Source: Homoserinimonas sp. OAct 916
Lineage (GTDB): Bacteria > Actinomycetota > Actinomycetes > Actinomycetales > Microbacteriaceae
Direction: 5' to 3'
Assembly (NCBI RefSeq): GCF_003260275.1
Contig: NZ_QJHB01000006.1
Span: 62,001 to 126,000, forward strand
DNA length: 64,000 nt
Shown: piece after piece, positions 23,876 to 35,398 of the stretch
How the letters are laid out: each line of letters begins with the position of its first letter
Numbering within the stretch: the stretch's first letter is position 1
The notes under the pieces: generated by a model
Seen by the model: the letters and a program-made list of their open reading frames with translations, nothing else
Told to the model about the DNA's origin: nothing
Database searches by the model: none
Made by a program: the position numbers and the translations under genes

Positions 23876-25038
23876 CAGGCGCTGACCCCCTGATTCAATT
23901 CCTGCTCGATTGCGTCGTGGATGCGCTGCTCCAGTTCTGGGGAACCGATCTGCTGCACCACCTCGCCGAGAAACCCGCGCACGACGAGCCTTCTGGCCTC
24001 GTCGGGGTTGATTCCGCGAGACTGCAAATAGAACAGTTGCTCGTCATCGAAACGGCCGCTGGTTGACGCGTGGCCGGCCCCGGCGATGTCACCGGTCTCG
24101 ATCTCCAGGTTGGGGATCGAGTCGGCTCGCGCACCGGGCGTGAGAATCAGGTTGCGGTTCTCTTCGTAGGTGTCTGTAGCGGTACCCGATTGACGGATCA
24201 GCACATCGCCGACCCAGACGGTGCGTGCCGCATCGCCTTGCAGCGCACCCTTGTAGGTCACCCGGCTACGGGTGTGTGCGGCGTCATGGTTCACGAAGAC
24301 CCGCTGCTCCAGATGCTGGCCCTGGTCGGCGTAGTAGAGCCCGAAGAGCTCAGCGTCGCCGCCGTCGGTGTTCAGGTGAACCGACGGGTTCAACCGCACC
24401 AGGCTTCCGCCCAGCGAGACAACGACGTGTTTGAGCTTTGCGTCGCGTCCGACCGTGGCGAAGTGGCTGGCGAGATGCACCGCGTCGTCGTCCCATTGCT
24501 GGGTCGAGACGACCGTGAGGCTTGCGCCGTCACCGACGATGATCTCAACGTTCTCAGTGAGTTGTGCCTGCCCGAAGTTCTCCAGGATCACCACACCTCG
24601 ACTGAACGGTGCCGCGCTGATCACGGTGTGGGCGCCGCGGGGAGAAGAACCGAAGCCTGCCCGGGACACGGTGGCCTGCTTGTCGTCCTCGCCGGTCACG
24701 TGTACGTGCAATGCGCCATCGGAGGCTCCCCAGGCATTCGCAGAGGCGCGTTCCTCGGGGGTTCCAGCGGTGCCGACCAGCTCGTGGTCGTTGGCGATCC
24801 AGCCGATCGAGATGCCGTCCACCGGGGTGCTGTCCACCTCGTAGCGGTCGCCGATGATCTCGCCATTGGCCAGGGCCTCGATGCGAGACAGCGGGGTGAG
24901 CCGCCACGGGTCCTCGCGTCCGGTTACGGGAGCGAAGTCCTCGACATTGACCGAGGCGAACCGTTCAGACCGGGTCTGAACGGGAATCACGGGTTCGTGA
25001 ATTGTGGGCGTGGTTGTGGGTGTTGAAACGACGGTCAT
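23875..25038 (-). CDS. sufD: Fe-S cluster assembly protein SufD
   Basis: A 387-aa SufB/D-fold protein. The beta-helix core includes SRVTYKGALQGDAARTVWVGD and LETGDIAGAGHASTSGRFDD. The C terminus has QLFYLQSRGINPDEARRLVV and FLGEVVQQIG, the SufD signature. The protein partners SufB in the scaffold. ATG at 25038 follows the sufB stop at 25039 with no gap, so translation is coupled. The N-terminal 30 residues are Thr/Pro-rich and poorly conserved. Confidence 0.95.
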   Translation of the reverse strand: MTVVSTPTTTPTIHEPVIPVQTRSERFASVNVEDFAPVTGREDPWRLTPLSRIEALANGEIIGDRYEVDSTPVDGISIGWIANDHELVGTAGTPEERASANAWGASDGALHVHVTGEDDKQATVSRAGFGSSPRGAHTVISAAPFSRGVVILENFGQAQLTENVEIIVGDGASLTVVSTQQWDDDAVHLASHFATVGRDAKLKHVVVSLGGSLVRLNPSVHLNTDGGDAELFGLYYADQGQHLEQRVFVNHDAAHTRSRVTYKGALQGDAARTVWVGDVLIRQSGTATDTYEENRNLILTPGARADSIPNLEIETGDIAGAGHASTSGRFDDEQLFYLQSRGINPDEARRLVVRGFLGEVVQQIGSPELEQRIHDAIEQELNQGVSA

Positions 25039-26457
<1,419 letters not shown>

Positions 26458-26876
26458 GGCTCCCTTTCGTCAGTGCCTTCTGTGAAGGCTGGTTGGATGA
26501 AATTTTCGGCACAGCACTAGTACCGCTGCACCCACCCCAGTCAACGCTAGGGTATCCCCCTGAGTTCTCGCACACAGAATTCACTTGCACCATTAACTTG
26601 CACGATGTGCCGCTGAATACCAGAGGGTCGGTTGACTCTGCGGCCTCGCAATATCTGCGTGGCTCCAGACGAATAGACTGGACACGCGTTGATTCGTAGG
26701 TGCTGCTCGTGGATTCCCGTTGCCGGGCGCATTGCACAGCATCATGTAGCCGCGGAGTTCTTGCGACAGTGCCCAGAAAGATCAATTCTATCGAAGATGC
26801 CGCGAATGTGGAAGCCTCGGCGCATAAGCGCGCGCGCCCAACCGACCGACCAGCAGTGCACACGGGAGCAGAACCA
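26458..26876. other. 419-bp divergent spacer between sufB and ctaA
   Basis: No credible gene was found in this stretch on either strand; the short frames have unlikely composition. It holds the suf promoter (26517-26544) and must hold the ctaA promoter. No palindrome resembling a repressor site stood out. Confidence 0.6.
26517..26544 (-). promoter_or_regulatory. putative suf operon promoter
   Basis: On the minus strand TTGACT (26544-26539) and TACTAG (26522-26517) are separated by 16 bp. They are about 60 bases before the sufB ATG. Both hexamers match the sigma-70-type consensus at most positions. Confidence 0.5.
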
Positions 26877-27860
26877 GTGAGTCTCAGAAACGATGAGCGC
26901 CCTCGGGCATCAGAGAAGAATGGGCAGCCGACGCCCAAGCCGACGCGCAACCGACTGGCATCGTGGTTACTGCCCGACTCGCTCACCCGCCGCACACTCG
27001 TGTTCGGCTGGCTGTCACTCGTGACCGAAATCGCCATCGTGGGCACAGGCGGTGCAGTGCGACTGACCGGTTCGGGGCTCGGCTGCCCGACCTGGCCGAC
27101 CTGCATTCCCGGTTCCCTGGTTCCCACCCCGGAATTGGGCCTGCACGGCGCGATCGAGTTCGGCAACCGCTTGATGACCGGCCTCGTCGGCATCATCGCG
27201 ATCGTCATGGTACTCATGGTGCTGCGGTTGCGGCGGGAACGCCCCGACCTGTTCCGTCTCAGCGTATTGCTCCTCGTAGGCGTTCTGGTGCAGGCCGGCC
27301 TCGGCGGCATCACCGTTCTGACCGGGCTCAACTCCTACATCGTCGGTGCCCACTATTTTGTCTCGGCAGCGTTGGTCGCCCTTGCGGCCTGGCTTGTCTA
27401 CAACCTGTACCACCTTCCACGCACCGAACCTGGGGCAGCGCTCTGGTATCGCGGCCTGGCGTTCCTGACGGGCGTCTTCGTCGTGATCACCGTGGCCATG
27501 GGGGTTCTCACCACCGGTGCCGGGCCGCACTCCGGCGATGCAGCGGCGCTGCGCAACGGACTCAACGCCGAGATCTGGGACCACCTGCACAGCTACCCGG
27601 GTTACATCCTGCTGGCGCTGATCATCGTGCTGATCGCGGTGTCGCATCATCTGGGGCGCGCTGCCGTGCTCCGGTTCGCCTATCCGTTGCTCGCGGTCAC
27701 CCTCGTTCAAGCTGCTGTCGGGGTCATTCAGGCCAGAACTGGTTTGCCCGGCCTGCTCGTCGGCACCCACATGGTGTTGGCCTGCCTCGCTGTGGCTGCG
27801 ATGACCGCAACCGTGCTGGCCGTTGTCGGGCGGGGCCCGGAGAAGATCTCGGTACGCTGA
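26877..27860 (+). CDS. ctaA: heme A synthase (COX15/CtaA)
   Basis: A 327-aa polytopic membrane protein that oxidises heme O to heme A for cytochrome oxidase. It has the glycine motif VGTGGAVRLTGSGLGCPTWP with the paired Cys loop (GCPTWPTC), then a conserved GAIEFGNRLMTGLVG with heme-ligand-type His in surrounding helices, and HLHSYPGYILLALI near residue 245. About eight transmembrane helices are visible. GTG at 26877 follows GGGAG; the longer upstream frame is Arg/Cys-rich and not family-like. Protoheme farnesyltransferase ctaB, often adjacent, is not in the window. Confidence 0.93.
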   Translation: MSLRNDERPRASEKNGQPTPKPTRNRLASWLLPDSLTRRTLVFGWLSLVTEIAIVGTGGAVRLTGSGLGCPTWPTCIPGSLVPTPELGLHGAIEFGNRLMTGLVGIIAIVMVLMVLRLRRERPDLFRLSVLLLVGVLVQAGLGGITVLTGLNSYIVGAHYFVSAALVALAAWLVYNLYHLPRTEPGAALWYRGLAFLTGVFVVITVAMGVLTTGAGPHSGDAAALRNGLNAEIWDHLHSYPGYILLALIIVLIAVSHHLGRAAVLRFAYPLLAVTLVQAAVGVIQARTGLPGLLVGTHMVLACLAVAAMTATVLAVVGRGPEKISVR

Positions 27861-28030
27861 GCGGTCGAGACCTGGCCCACATCGACGGTGGTCGTACGAG
27901 AGGGTCTGACCGACGAAACTCCACGATGTTCCGAGCCTGCATGTCAGCTGACCGTGTGCTCCATGCGGAACGGTAGCGCGCGGTAGGCTGGAATTCGGTA
28001 CCTCGTTCGTTCAGAAGGGTCGAGAAGTCA

Positions 28031-30139
28031 ATGGCAGATCTCATGTGGGACTCACTCGACGGCAAAGCCGTCGACACCAGCAGAATCTTGGCGGCAGATG
28101 CTGTCGAGAAAGTGGGGAACGGGCATCCGGGAACGGCGATGAGCCTCGCCCCGGCCGCCTACCTGCTGTTTCAGAAGGTGATGCGCCGTGACCCCTCCGA
28201 CGAACACTGGATCGGTCGCGACCGGTTCGTCCTGAGCTGTGGCCACAGTTCGCTCACGCAGTATGTGCAGTTGTACCTGGGTGGTTACGGCCTGGAGCTC
28301 GACGACCTGAAGGCGCTCCGAACGTGGGGATCCAAAACCCCCGGACACCCCGAGTACGGCCACACCAAAGGTGTCGAGATCACCACCGGTCCGCTCGGGC
28401 AAGGTCTCTCGTCGGCTGTCGGGATGGCCTATTCCGCACGGTACGAGCGTGGACTGTTCGACCCCGACACTGCCGCCGGCGAAAGCCCCTTCGACCACTT
28501 CATCTACGTGATAGCCAGCGACGGCGATCTTCAGGAGGGTGTGACCAGCGAGGCATCCTCCCTGGCCGGCCACCAGAAGCTCGGCAACCTGATCGTCATC
28601 TACGACAGCAACCAGATCTCGATTGAGGACGACACCAACATTGCGTTCACGGAAGACGTGCACGCCCGGTACGAGGCGTACCACTGGCACGTGCAGGAGG
28701 TCGACTGGAAGAAGACCGGCGTCTACCACGAAGACGTGCAGGAACTCCACCGGGCCATCGAGGCGGCCAAGGCAGAGCAGGACAGGCCGTCAATCATCAT
28801 CCTGAAGACGATCATCGGCTGGCCGAGCCCCGGCAAACAGAACACCGGCGGCATCCACGGCTCCAAGCTGGGTGCCGACGAACTCGCCGCGGTCAAGGAA
28901 GTTCTCGGGTTCGACCCTGCGGAACACTTCGTCGTGGCTGACGACGTGATCGCGCACACCCGCCAAGCCGTTGACCGGGGTGCAGCAGAGCGTGCCGAGT
29001 GGCAGAAGTCTTTCGATTCCTGGGCGAGCGCACACCCCGAGCGCAAACAGCTTCTCGACCGGCTGCAGTCGGGCAAACTGCCCGATGGAATCGAGGAGGC
29101 CCTGCCTGAGTTCGAGGGCGGCACGTCGGTCTCCACTCGCGCCGCGTCCGGCAAGGTGTTGAACGCACTGGCCGGGCACCTGCCTGAGCTGTGGGGCGGT
29201 TCGGCCGACCTGGCCGGCAGCAACAACACCACCATCGAGGGTGCTGCCTCGTTCGTTCCGAGTGAGCACTCGACACACGAGTATGACGGCAATGAGCATG
29301 GCAGGGTGTTGCACTTCGGCATCCGCGAGCACGCGATGGCCGCTATTCTCAACGGAATCGTGCTGCACGGCCAGACCCGGCCGTACGGTGGCACCTTCCT
29401 GATCTTCAGCGACTACCAGCGCCCCGCGGTGCGGCTGGCCGCGCTGATGAACATTCCCTCGATCTTCGTCTGGACCCACGATTCGGTGGCGCTCGGCGAA
29501 GACGGTCCCACGCACCAGCCGATCGAGCAATTGGCGACCCTGCGGGCTATCCCGCAGCTCGACATTGTTCGCCCGGCCGACGCGAACGAGGTGGCCTGGG
29601 CCTGGCACACCATTCTGTCGAGGCGTGGTGGCCCGGTCGGGATCGCCCTGACCAGGCAGAACGTGCCGGTGTTCGAGCGCGGCACGGGCAACGCCAGCGG
29701 TGACACACTCGCCAGCGCGCAGAATGTCTCCCGCGGGGCCTACATCCTGGCAGAGGCTCCGGGCGGCACCCCAGACGTGATTCTGGTGGCCACCGGCAGC
29801 GAGGTGCAACTGGCCCTGGCCGCGCGAGAGACCCTGCGCGGTGAGGGCGTGAACGCGCGCGTCGTCTCGGCTCCGTGCCTGGAGTGGTTCGAGGAGCAGG
29901 ATGCCGACTACCGCGAGCACGTGTTGCCGCCGGCCGTGCGGGCACGGGTCTCTGTCGAAGCCGGGAGCCCACTGAGCTGGTACCGCATGCTGGGCGACAG
30001 CGGGCGCGCCGTGGCGATCGATCACTTCGGGGCATCTGCCGATTATGAGACCCTGTTCGAGAAATTTGGAATCACCGCCGACCATGTTGTGAGTGCCGCC
30101 CGAGAGTCCCTCGCGGCCGCCTCCAGCGCCTCGGCCTAG
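28031..30139 (+). CDS. tkt: transketolase
   Basis: A 702-aa thiamine-diphosphate enzyme of the non-oxidative pentose phosphate pathway that moves two-carbon units between sugar phosphates. It shows GNGHPGTAMSLAP, the ThDP motif ASDGDLQEGVTSEASSLAGH with YDSNQISIED, and the pyrimidine-domain DSVALGEDGPTHQPIEQLA. Length is standard. It is the first gene of the tkt-tal-pgi-zwf-opcA-pgl run on the plus strand. A 170-bp promoter region precedes it, holding a weak ribosome-binding site (AGAAGTC) before the ATG. Confidence 0.97.
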   Translation: MADLMWDSLDGKAVDTSRILAADAVEKVGNGHPGTAMSLAPAAYLLFQKVMRRDPSDEHWIGRDRFVLSCGHSSLTQYVQLYLGGYGLELDDLKALRTWGSKTPGHPEYGHTKGVEITTGPLGQGLSSAVGMAYSARYERGLFDPDTAAGESPFDHFIYVIASDGDLQEGVTSEASSLAGHQKLGNLIVIYDSNQISIEDDTNIAFTEDVHARYEAYHWHVQEVDWKKTGVYHEDVQELHRAIEAAKAEQDRPSIIILKTIIGWPSPGKQNTGGIHGSKLGADELAAVKEVLGFDPAEHFVVADDVIAHTRQAVDRGAAERAEWQKSFDSWASAHPERKQLLDRLQSGKLPDGIEEALPEFEGGTSVSTRAASGKVLNALAGHLPELWGGSADLAGSNNTTIEGAASFVPSEHSTHEYDGNEHGRVLHFGIREHAMAAILNGIVLHGQTRPYGGTFLIFSDYQRPAVRLAALMNIPSIFVWTHDSVALGEDGPTHQPIEQLATLRAIPQLDIVRPADANEVAWAWHTILSRRGGPVGIALTRQNVPVFERGTGNASGDTLASAQNVSRGAYILAEAPGGTPDVILVATGSEVQLALAARETLRGEGVNARVVSAPCLEWFEEQDADYREHVLPPAVRARVSVEAGSPLSWYRMLGDSGRAVAIDHFGASADYETLFEKFGITADHVVSAARESLAAASSASA

Positions 30140-30151
30140 AAGGAGAACACG

Positions 30152-31267
30152 ATGAGCACAAAGAACATCCCACTGGGCGAACTCTCGGCGGCCGGCGTCA
30201 GCATCTGGCTGGACGATCTGTCGCGTGAGCGAATTGTCTCCGGCACCCTGACCGAGTTGATCGACCAGATGCACGTCGTCGGAGTGACCACCAATCCGAC
30301 CATCTTCGCCAATGCCCTCGCAAAGGGCCACGGCTACGACGATCAGGTCGGGCAACTGGCGAAGGCCGGCGTTGACCGTGACTCGGCCATCATCGAGATC
30401 ACCACGCACGACGTCGCCCAGGCCTGCGACCTCTTCCGTGCTACTTACGACGCGACCGCGGGAGTGGACGGCCGCGTCTCCATCGAGGTGGAACCCAGCC
30501 TGGCCCACAACTCCGCGGGCACCGTGGCTCAGGCCAAACAGCTGTGGGAGAAGGTCGATCGCCCCAACGTTCTGATCAAGATCCCCGCCACCGTTGAGGG
30601 TCTCGAAGCGATCACCGAGACGACCGCGGCCGGAATCAGCGTGAACGTCACCCTCATCTTCAGCCTGTCTCGCTACCGTGAGGTGGTCAACGCCTACCTG
30701 ACCGGGTTGGAGAAGGCCAAGGCCAACGGCATCGACCTGTCCACCCTGCACTCGGTGGCGTCGTTCTTCGTCTCCCGTGTCGATACCGAGATCGACAAGA
30801 GACTGGATGCCATCGGCACGCCCGAAGCCGCCGCCCTGAAGGGCAAATCCGGTGTCGCAAACGCTCGACTCGCCTACCAGGTGTACGAGGAGTCGTTTGC
30901 ATCGGAGCGCGCCAAGAACCTGCTCGCCGGGGGCGCCAACAAGCAACGCCCGCTGTGGGCGTCCACAGGGGTCAAGGACCCGGCACTGCCTGACACCATG
31001 TACGTCGTCGAGCTGGTGGCTCCGGAGATCGTCAACACCATGCCAGAGAAGACCATGAACGCTGTCGCCGATCACGGTGAGATTCGCGGCGACACGATTA
31101 CCGGCAACTATGACGACGCCAACTCCGTGCTCGACCAGGTGGCCGAACTCGGCATCTCCTACGACGAGGTCACCGCGTTCCTGGAGACCGATGGCGTGGC
31201 AAAATTCAATGCCTCGTGGAGCGAACTCCAGGCCACCGTCGACGACGCACTGGAGAACGCACGATGA
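30152..31267 (+). CDS. tal: transaldolase
   Basis: A 371-aa transaldolase transferring a dihydroxyacetone unit between sugar phosphates. [15 protein letters not shown] is the N-terminal family motif. The Schiff-base Lys lies in [30 protein letters not shown] is a further conserved block. The AAGGAGA ribosome-binding site lies just upstream. It follows tkt by 12 bases and overlaps the pgi start (ATGA), so it is in one operon. The length matches the long actinobacterial type. Confidence 0.97.
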   Translation: MSTKNIPLGELSAAGVSIWLDDLSRERIVSGTLTELIDQMHVVGVTTNPTIFANALAKGHGYDDQVGQLAKAGVDRDSAIIEITTHDVAQACDLFRATYDATAGVDGRVSIEVEPSLAHNSAGTVAQAKQLWEKVDRPNVLIKIPATVEGLEAITETTAAGISVNVTLIFSLSRYREVVNAYLTGLEKAKANGIDLSTLHSVASFFVSRVDTEIDKRLDAIGTPEAAALKGKSGVANARLAYQVYEESFASERAKNLLAGGANKQRPLWASTGVKDPALPDTMYVVELVAPEIVNTMPEKTMNAVADHGEIRGDTITGNYDDANSVLDQVAELGISYDEVTAFLETDGVAKFNASWSELQATVDDALENAR

Positions 31268-32868
31268 GTTTTCGCATTCAGGTCAGCGGCGCCGTCGAAG
31301 ACGCGGTGAATCGGTTCGTGCCCACCCTGGTCACCGATCTTGTCGCATCCTCCATCGCCGACTCCAATCCCACGCTCTGGGGTCCGGATGCCGAGGCCGA
31401 AGCAGCGGTCAGGCTCGGCTGGGTGGAGGCGGCAATGACCTCGCGGCCGCTGGTCGCGGAGATCACGGCCCTGCGCGACCAGTTGCGGGCCGAGGGCGTC
31501 GATCACTTCATTCTGGCTGGTATGGGTGGGTCGTCGTTGGCCCCGGAAGTGATCACAAAGACGGCCGGTGTCGAACTGACGATCCTTGACTCGACGTCAC
31601 CCGGACAGGTGCTCGACGCGGTGAAGGACCGACTCAAGACCAGCGTTCTGATCGTGTCGTCCAAGTCGGGTTCAACCGTGGAGACCGACAGCCAGAAGCG
31701 CACCTGGGAGAGGGCCTTCGCCGACAACGGTGTGGATCCCTTGAGGCGCATCATCATCGTGACCGACCCCGGCTCCCCGATGGACATTTCGGCCCGCCAG
31801 GCCGGCTATCGTGTTTTCAACGCTGACCCGAACGTCGGCGGCCGCTATTCCGCGCTCACCGCGTTCGGCCTGGTGCCTTCTGGGCTGGCGGGTGCCGACA
31901 TCGGCCAGCTTCTGGACGAGGCAGACTCGATCGTGCTGCAACTGGCGCTTGATTCCAAAGACAATCCGGGACTGATCCTCGGGGCGGCCATCGCCGGAAA
32001 CATGCCGCACACGAACAAGCTGGGTATTGTCACCGACGGTACCCACATTTCCGGACTGGGCGACTGGATCGAGCAGCTGCTCGCAGAATCGACCGGAAAG
32101 AAGGGCACCGGAGTACTGCCGGTTGTGCTCGACAAACTCGCTCCTGAGCTCGGCGAAGACCTACCCGACCTTCAGGTCGTGCGCCTGGTCGATGACGCGC
32201 ACGCCTGGCATCTGATCCCCACGAACCGACACCACGGTGAGATTCTGGTGAGCGGCTCACTCGGTGCGCAGTTCATGGTCTGGGAGTATGCGACAGTCGT
32301 GGCCGGGCGCCTGCTCGGCATTGATCCGTTCGACCAACCCGATGTCGAGAGCGCCAAGGACGCGACCAGGGGCTTGCTCGATGATCGTCCCGAGACTCCC
32401 CCGGCGGTGCACACCGTCAAAGGGATCGAGTTGCGCGGCACTCCAGATGTCGTGCGGCCGGGTCTCGCCGAGTCAATCGATGCTCTGATCCAGAGTATCG
32501 GGCCCGACGGTTACATTGCTGTACAGGCATATGTGAATCGGGTGGCGCTGCCCCAAGCCGAGGGGGTGCGCAGCATGTTGGCGGCGCGCAGCGGGCGACC
32601 GGTCACTTTCGGCTGGGGACCCAGATTTCTGCATTCGACGGGTCAGTTCCACAAAGGGGGCCCCGCCATCGGCGCTTTTCTGCAGTTGACCGAAGAAGCG
32701 CCCGACGATCTGGGTATTCCCGATCGACCGTTCAGCTACGGACAACTGATCCAGGCGCAGGCCATGGGAGACGCGGCAGTGCTGGCTGACCACGGGCGTC
32801 CGGTGCTCACATTGAACCTGACAAAGCCGGAGGAAAACCTTCTGTCGCTGTTCGAGGCCTTGTCCTGA
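31264..32868 (+). CDS. pgi: glucose-6-phosphate isomerase
   Basis: A 534-aa isomerase converting glucose-6-phosphate and fructose-6-phosphate. Conserved pieces are [15 protein letters not shown] (phosphate loop), [11 protein letters not shown] and NKLGIVTD. I take the ATG at 31264, which overlaps the tal stop as ATGA, rather than an Arg-rich extension starting 16 codons upstream. It belongs to the PGI variant commonly encoded in actinobacterial pentose phosphate operons. It supplies substrate to Zwf, the next gene. Confidence 0.93.
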   Translation: MSFRIQVSGAVEDAVNRFVPTLVTDLVASSIADSNPTLWGPDAEAEAAVRLGWVEAAMTSRPLVAEITALRDQLRAEGVDHFILAGMGGSSLAPEVITKTAGVELTILDSTSPGQVLDAVKDRLKTSVLIVSSKSGSTVETDSQKRTWERAFADNGVDPLRRIIIVTDPGSPMDISARQAGYRVFNADPNVGGRYSALTAFGLVPSGLAGADIGQLLDEADSIVLQLALDSKDNPGLILGAAIAGNMPHTNKLGIVTDGTHISGLGDWIEQLLAESTGKKGTGVLPVVLDKLAPELGEDLPDLQVVRLVDDAHAWHLIPTNRHHGEILVSGSLGAQFMVWEYATVVAGRLLGIDPFDQPDVESAKDATRGLLDDRPETPPAVHTVKGIELRGTPDVVRPGLAESIDALIQSIGPDGYIAVQAYVNRVALPQAEGVRSMLAARSGRPVTFGWGPRFLHSTGQFHKGGPAIGAFLQLTEEAPDDLGIPDRPFSYGQLIQAQAMGDAAVLADHGRPVLTLNLTKPEENLLSLFEALS

Positions 32869-32879
32869 CCGGGCGCGGT

Positions 32880-34421
32880 ATGATTCCGGCGGAGATCACG
32901 GCAGAGTCCAACCCTCTTCGTTCACCCTCGGATCGAAGGCTCAACCGCATTGCCGGTCCCAGCAGCCTGATCATCTTCGGTGTGACCGGCGATCTGGCGC
33001 GCAAGAAGCTGATCCCCGCGGTCTACGACCTGGCCAACCGGGGACTCCTGCCCCCAGGTTTCGGGCTGGTCGGGTTCGCGCGCCGGGATTGGACAAATGA
33101 GCAGTTTCGGAACGTGGTGCACGACTCGGTCGTTGAGTACGCGCGCACCCCGTTCGACGAGGGCGTCTGGAACCAGTTGGCCGCGGGCATCCGCTTCGTA
33201 TCTGGAACCTTCGATGACGCCGACGCATTCACGCGCCTGGGCGAGACGATCAGCGAACTCGACGCGAATCGCGGCACCATGGGAAACCACGCCTTCTACC
33301 TCTCGATACCGCCGGATGCCTTTCCGCTCGTCACCGAGAAGTTGCGCAACTCGGGTCTGGCCGAGGCTCAGCCCGACCAATGGCGACGGGTTGTGGTGGA
33401 GAAGCCTTTCGGAAGCAACCTGAAAACCGCGCGAGAGCTGAATGACGTTGTCGAGTCCGTTTTCCCCGCGGATTCAGTGTTCCGCATCGATCACTACCTC
33501 GGCAAGGAGACGGTTCAGAACATTCTGGCGCTGCGTTTCGCGAACCAGATGTACGAGCCTATCTGGAATGCCAACTACGTCGATCATGTGCAGATCACCA
33601 TGGCCGAGGACATCGGGGTCGGAGGGCGGGCCGGCTATTACGACGGCATCGGTGCCGCTCGCGATGTGATCCAGAACCACCTGCTTCAGCTCCTGGCATT
33701 GACGGCGATGGAAGAACCCGTGTCGTTCGACGCCGCGGACCTGCGCACAGAGAAGGAGAAGATCCTCGCTGCGGTGCGGCAGCCGGCCGACCTGGCCACA
33801 TCAACCGCACGCGGCCAGTACGCGGGCGGCTGGCAGGGTGGTGAAAAAGTGCTCGGGTTTCTTGAGGAGGACGGGATGAACCCGGATTCTCGCACCGAGA
33901 CGTACGCAGCCATGCGCCTCGACATCGGCACCCGCAGATGGTCGGGTGTGCCGTTCTACCTGCGTGCCGGAAAACGGCTCGGGCGCCGGGTCACCGAGAT
34001 CGCCGTGGTATTCAAACGAGCACCCCAGTTCCTGTTCCAAGAATCACAGACCTCCGAACTGGGTGAGAATGCGCTGGTCATCCGGGTGCAGCCCGACGAG
34101 GGCGTGACCATGCGCTTCGGCTCGAAGGTTCCCGGCGCCGGATTGCAGGTGCGCGACGTGACCATGGACTTCGGTTACGGCCATGCGTTCACCGAGGCCA
34201 GCCCCGAGGCGTACGAACGCCTGATCCTCGACGTTCTCCTGGGAGACCCGCCGTTGTTCCCCCGCCACCGCGAGGTGGAGCTGTCGTGGCAGATCCTCGA
34301 TCCGATCGTGGAGTTCTGGGAGTCCGCCGGCACGCCCGAGGAGTATCGACCGGGAACCTGGGGTCCGCCGTCTGCAGACGACCTGCTTGCCCGTGATGGC
34401 CGTGTCTGGAGGCGACCGTGA
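32880..34421 (+). CDS. zwf: glucose-6-phosphate 1-dehydrogenase
   Basis: A 513-aa dehydrogenase, the first oxidative pentose phosphate step, making NADPH. The coenzyme motif FGVTGDLARKKLIPAVYDL is near residues 26-44, VVEKPFGSNL binds substrate, and RIDHYLGKETVQNILALRF holds the catalytic His and substrate Lys. ATG at 32880 lies 12 bases after pgi. It overlaps opcA by four bases (GTGA). Together with OpcA it likely forms the active complex. Confidence 0.97.
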   Translation: MIPAEITAESNPLRSPSDRRLNRIAGPSSLIIFGVTGDLARKKLIPAVYDLANRGLLPPGFGLVGFARRDWTNEQFRNVVHDSVVEYARTPFDEGVWNQLAAGIRFVSGTFDDADAFTRLGETISELDANRGTMGNHAFYLSIPPDAFPLVTEKLRNSGLAEAQPDQWRRVVVEKPFGSNLKTARELNDVVESVFPADSVFRIDHYLGKETVQNILALRFANQMYEPIWNANYVDHVQITMAEDIGVGGRAGYYDGIGAARDVIQNHLLQLLALTAMEEPVSFDAADLRTEKEKILAAVRQPADLATSTARGQYAGGWQGGEKVLGFLEEDGMNPDSRTETYAAMRLDIGTRRWSGVPFYLRAGKRLGRRVTEIAVVFKRAPQFLFQESQTSELGENALVIRVQPDEGVTMRFGSKVPGAGLQVRDVTMDFGYGHAFTEASPEAYERLILDVLLGDPPLFPRHREVELSWQILDPIVEFWESAGTPEEYRPGTWGPPSADDLLARDGRVWRRP

Positions 34422-35398
34422 TCATCGACCTGCCGAACACCACCACCAGCCACATCTCGCGCAGCCTGGTCACTCTCCGTGAGGAGGGTGGGGCGGTTGC
34501 ACTCGGACGCGTGCTCACCCTGGTGATCCCGATCTATGTGGGCAATGGTGAGGCAGAGATCGCCGCGGCCAACGACGCATCCCGAGAGCACCCGATGAGG
34601 GTCATCGTGTTGGTGGCAACCGCGGATCCCGAAGCGAAGCCGCGGCTGGATGCGCAGATCCGCGTCGGGGGCGATGCCGGTGCGAGCGAAGTGATCGTGC
34701 TGCGTGCGTCGGGGGAGGCCGCCAGCGATGAGCAGTCACTGGTCACCGGTCTGCTGTTGCCCGATGCGCCAGTCGTCGTCTGGTGGCCGAAAGTCGTACC
34801 CGAGATCCCATCGATGTCCTCCCTCGGCAGGATCGCGCAGCGTCGAATCACCGATGCCGCCGCCCAGCCGTCCCCACACGACGCCCTGCTTCACCTGGCG
34901 CAGTCGTATGCCCCGGGCGACACCGACTTCTCGTGGACGCGGCTCACCCTCTGGCGTGCCCAGCTTGCCGCGGTGCTCGACCAGCCGCCGTACGAGCCGA
35001 TTCTCGATGTGGTCGTCTCAGGCGCAGCCGACTCCCCCTCGACGATTCTCCTGGCCGCCTGGTTGCGCCTGCAGCTCCGCGTTCCGGTAGAACTGATCAA
35101 GCTCCCAGCCTCCGAACACACCGCGGGGATCCACGGGGTCACCCTGCGCCGCGCCTCCGGCAACGTTGAGCTGGAACGCGCCGTACCCGGGGTCGGAACG
35201 CTGCGGCTGCCGGGACAGCCGGTACAGGGGCTGAGCCTGCCCAGACGGGGCCTTCGCGACTGTCTGGCTGAGGAACTGCGCAGGCTCGACCCTGACGACC
35301 TGTACGGTGAAGTGATCACCCGGGGCATCGAGATGCTCGAACACCCGGATGACGTAACCCCCATCCCGCCCCAGGCAGAAGGAGTAGGACAGCAATGA
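34418..35398 (+). CDS. opcA: glucose-6-phosphate dehydrogenase assembly protein OpcA
   Basis: A 326-aa OpcA protein. It opens with IIDLPNTTTSHISRSLVTLR and has the conserved PVVVWWPKVVPEIPSMSSLG and FSWTRLTLWRAQLAAVLDQP. In actinobacteria and cyanobacteria OpcA activates or assembles Zwf. GTG start at 34418 overlaps the zwf stop, and its stop overlaps the pgl start. The coupling of zwf-opcA-pgl supports joint control of the oxidative branch. Confidence 0.95.
   Translation: MIIDLPNTTTSHISRSLVTLREEGGAVALGRVLTLVIPIYVGNGEAEIAAANDASREHPMRVIVLVATADPEAKPRLDAQIRVGGDAGASEVIVLRASGEAASDEQSLVTGLLLPDAPVVVWWPKVVPEIPSMSSLGRIAQRRITDAAAQPSPHDALLHLAQSYAPGDTDFSWTRLTLWRAQLAAVLDQPPYEPILDVVVSGAADSPSTILLAAWLRLQLRVPVELIKLPASEHTAGIHGVTLRRASGNVELERAVPGVGTLRLPGQPVQGLSLPRRGLRDCLAEELRRLDPDDLYGEVITRGIEMLEHPDDVTPIPPQAEGVGQQ

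Noticed and set aside
28790-31075. A 761-codon open frame on the minus strand antisense to tkt and tal
   Set aside because: It is the shadow of the strong codon bias of tkt/tal: Gly/Val/His/Arg/Asp-rich with no recognisable domain, and both plus-strand genes are certain.
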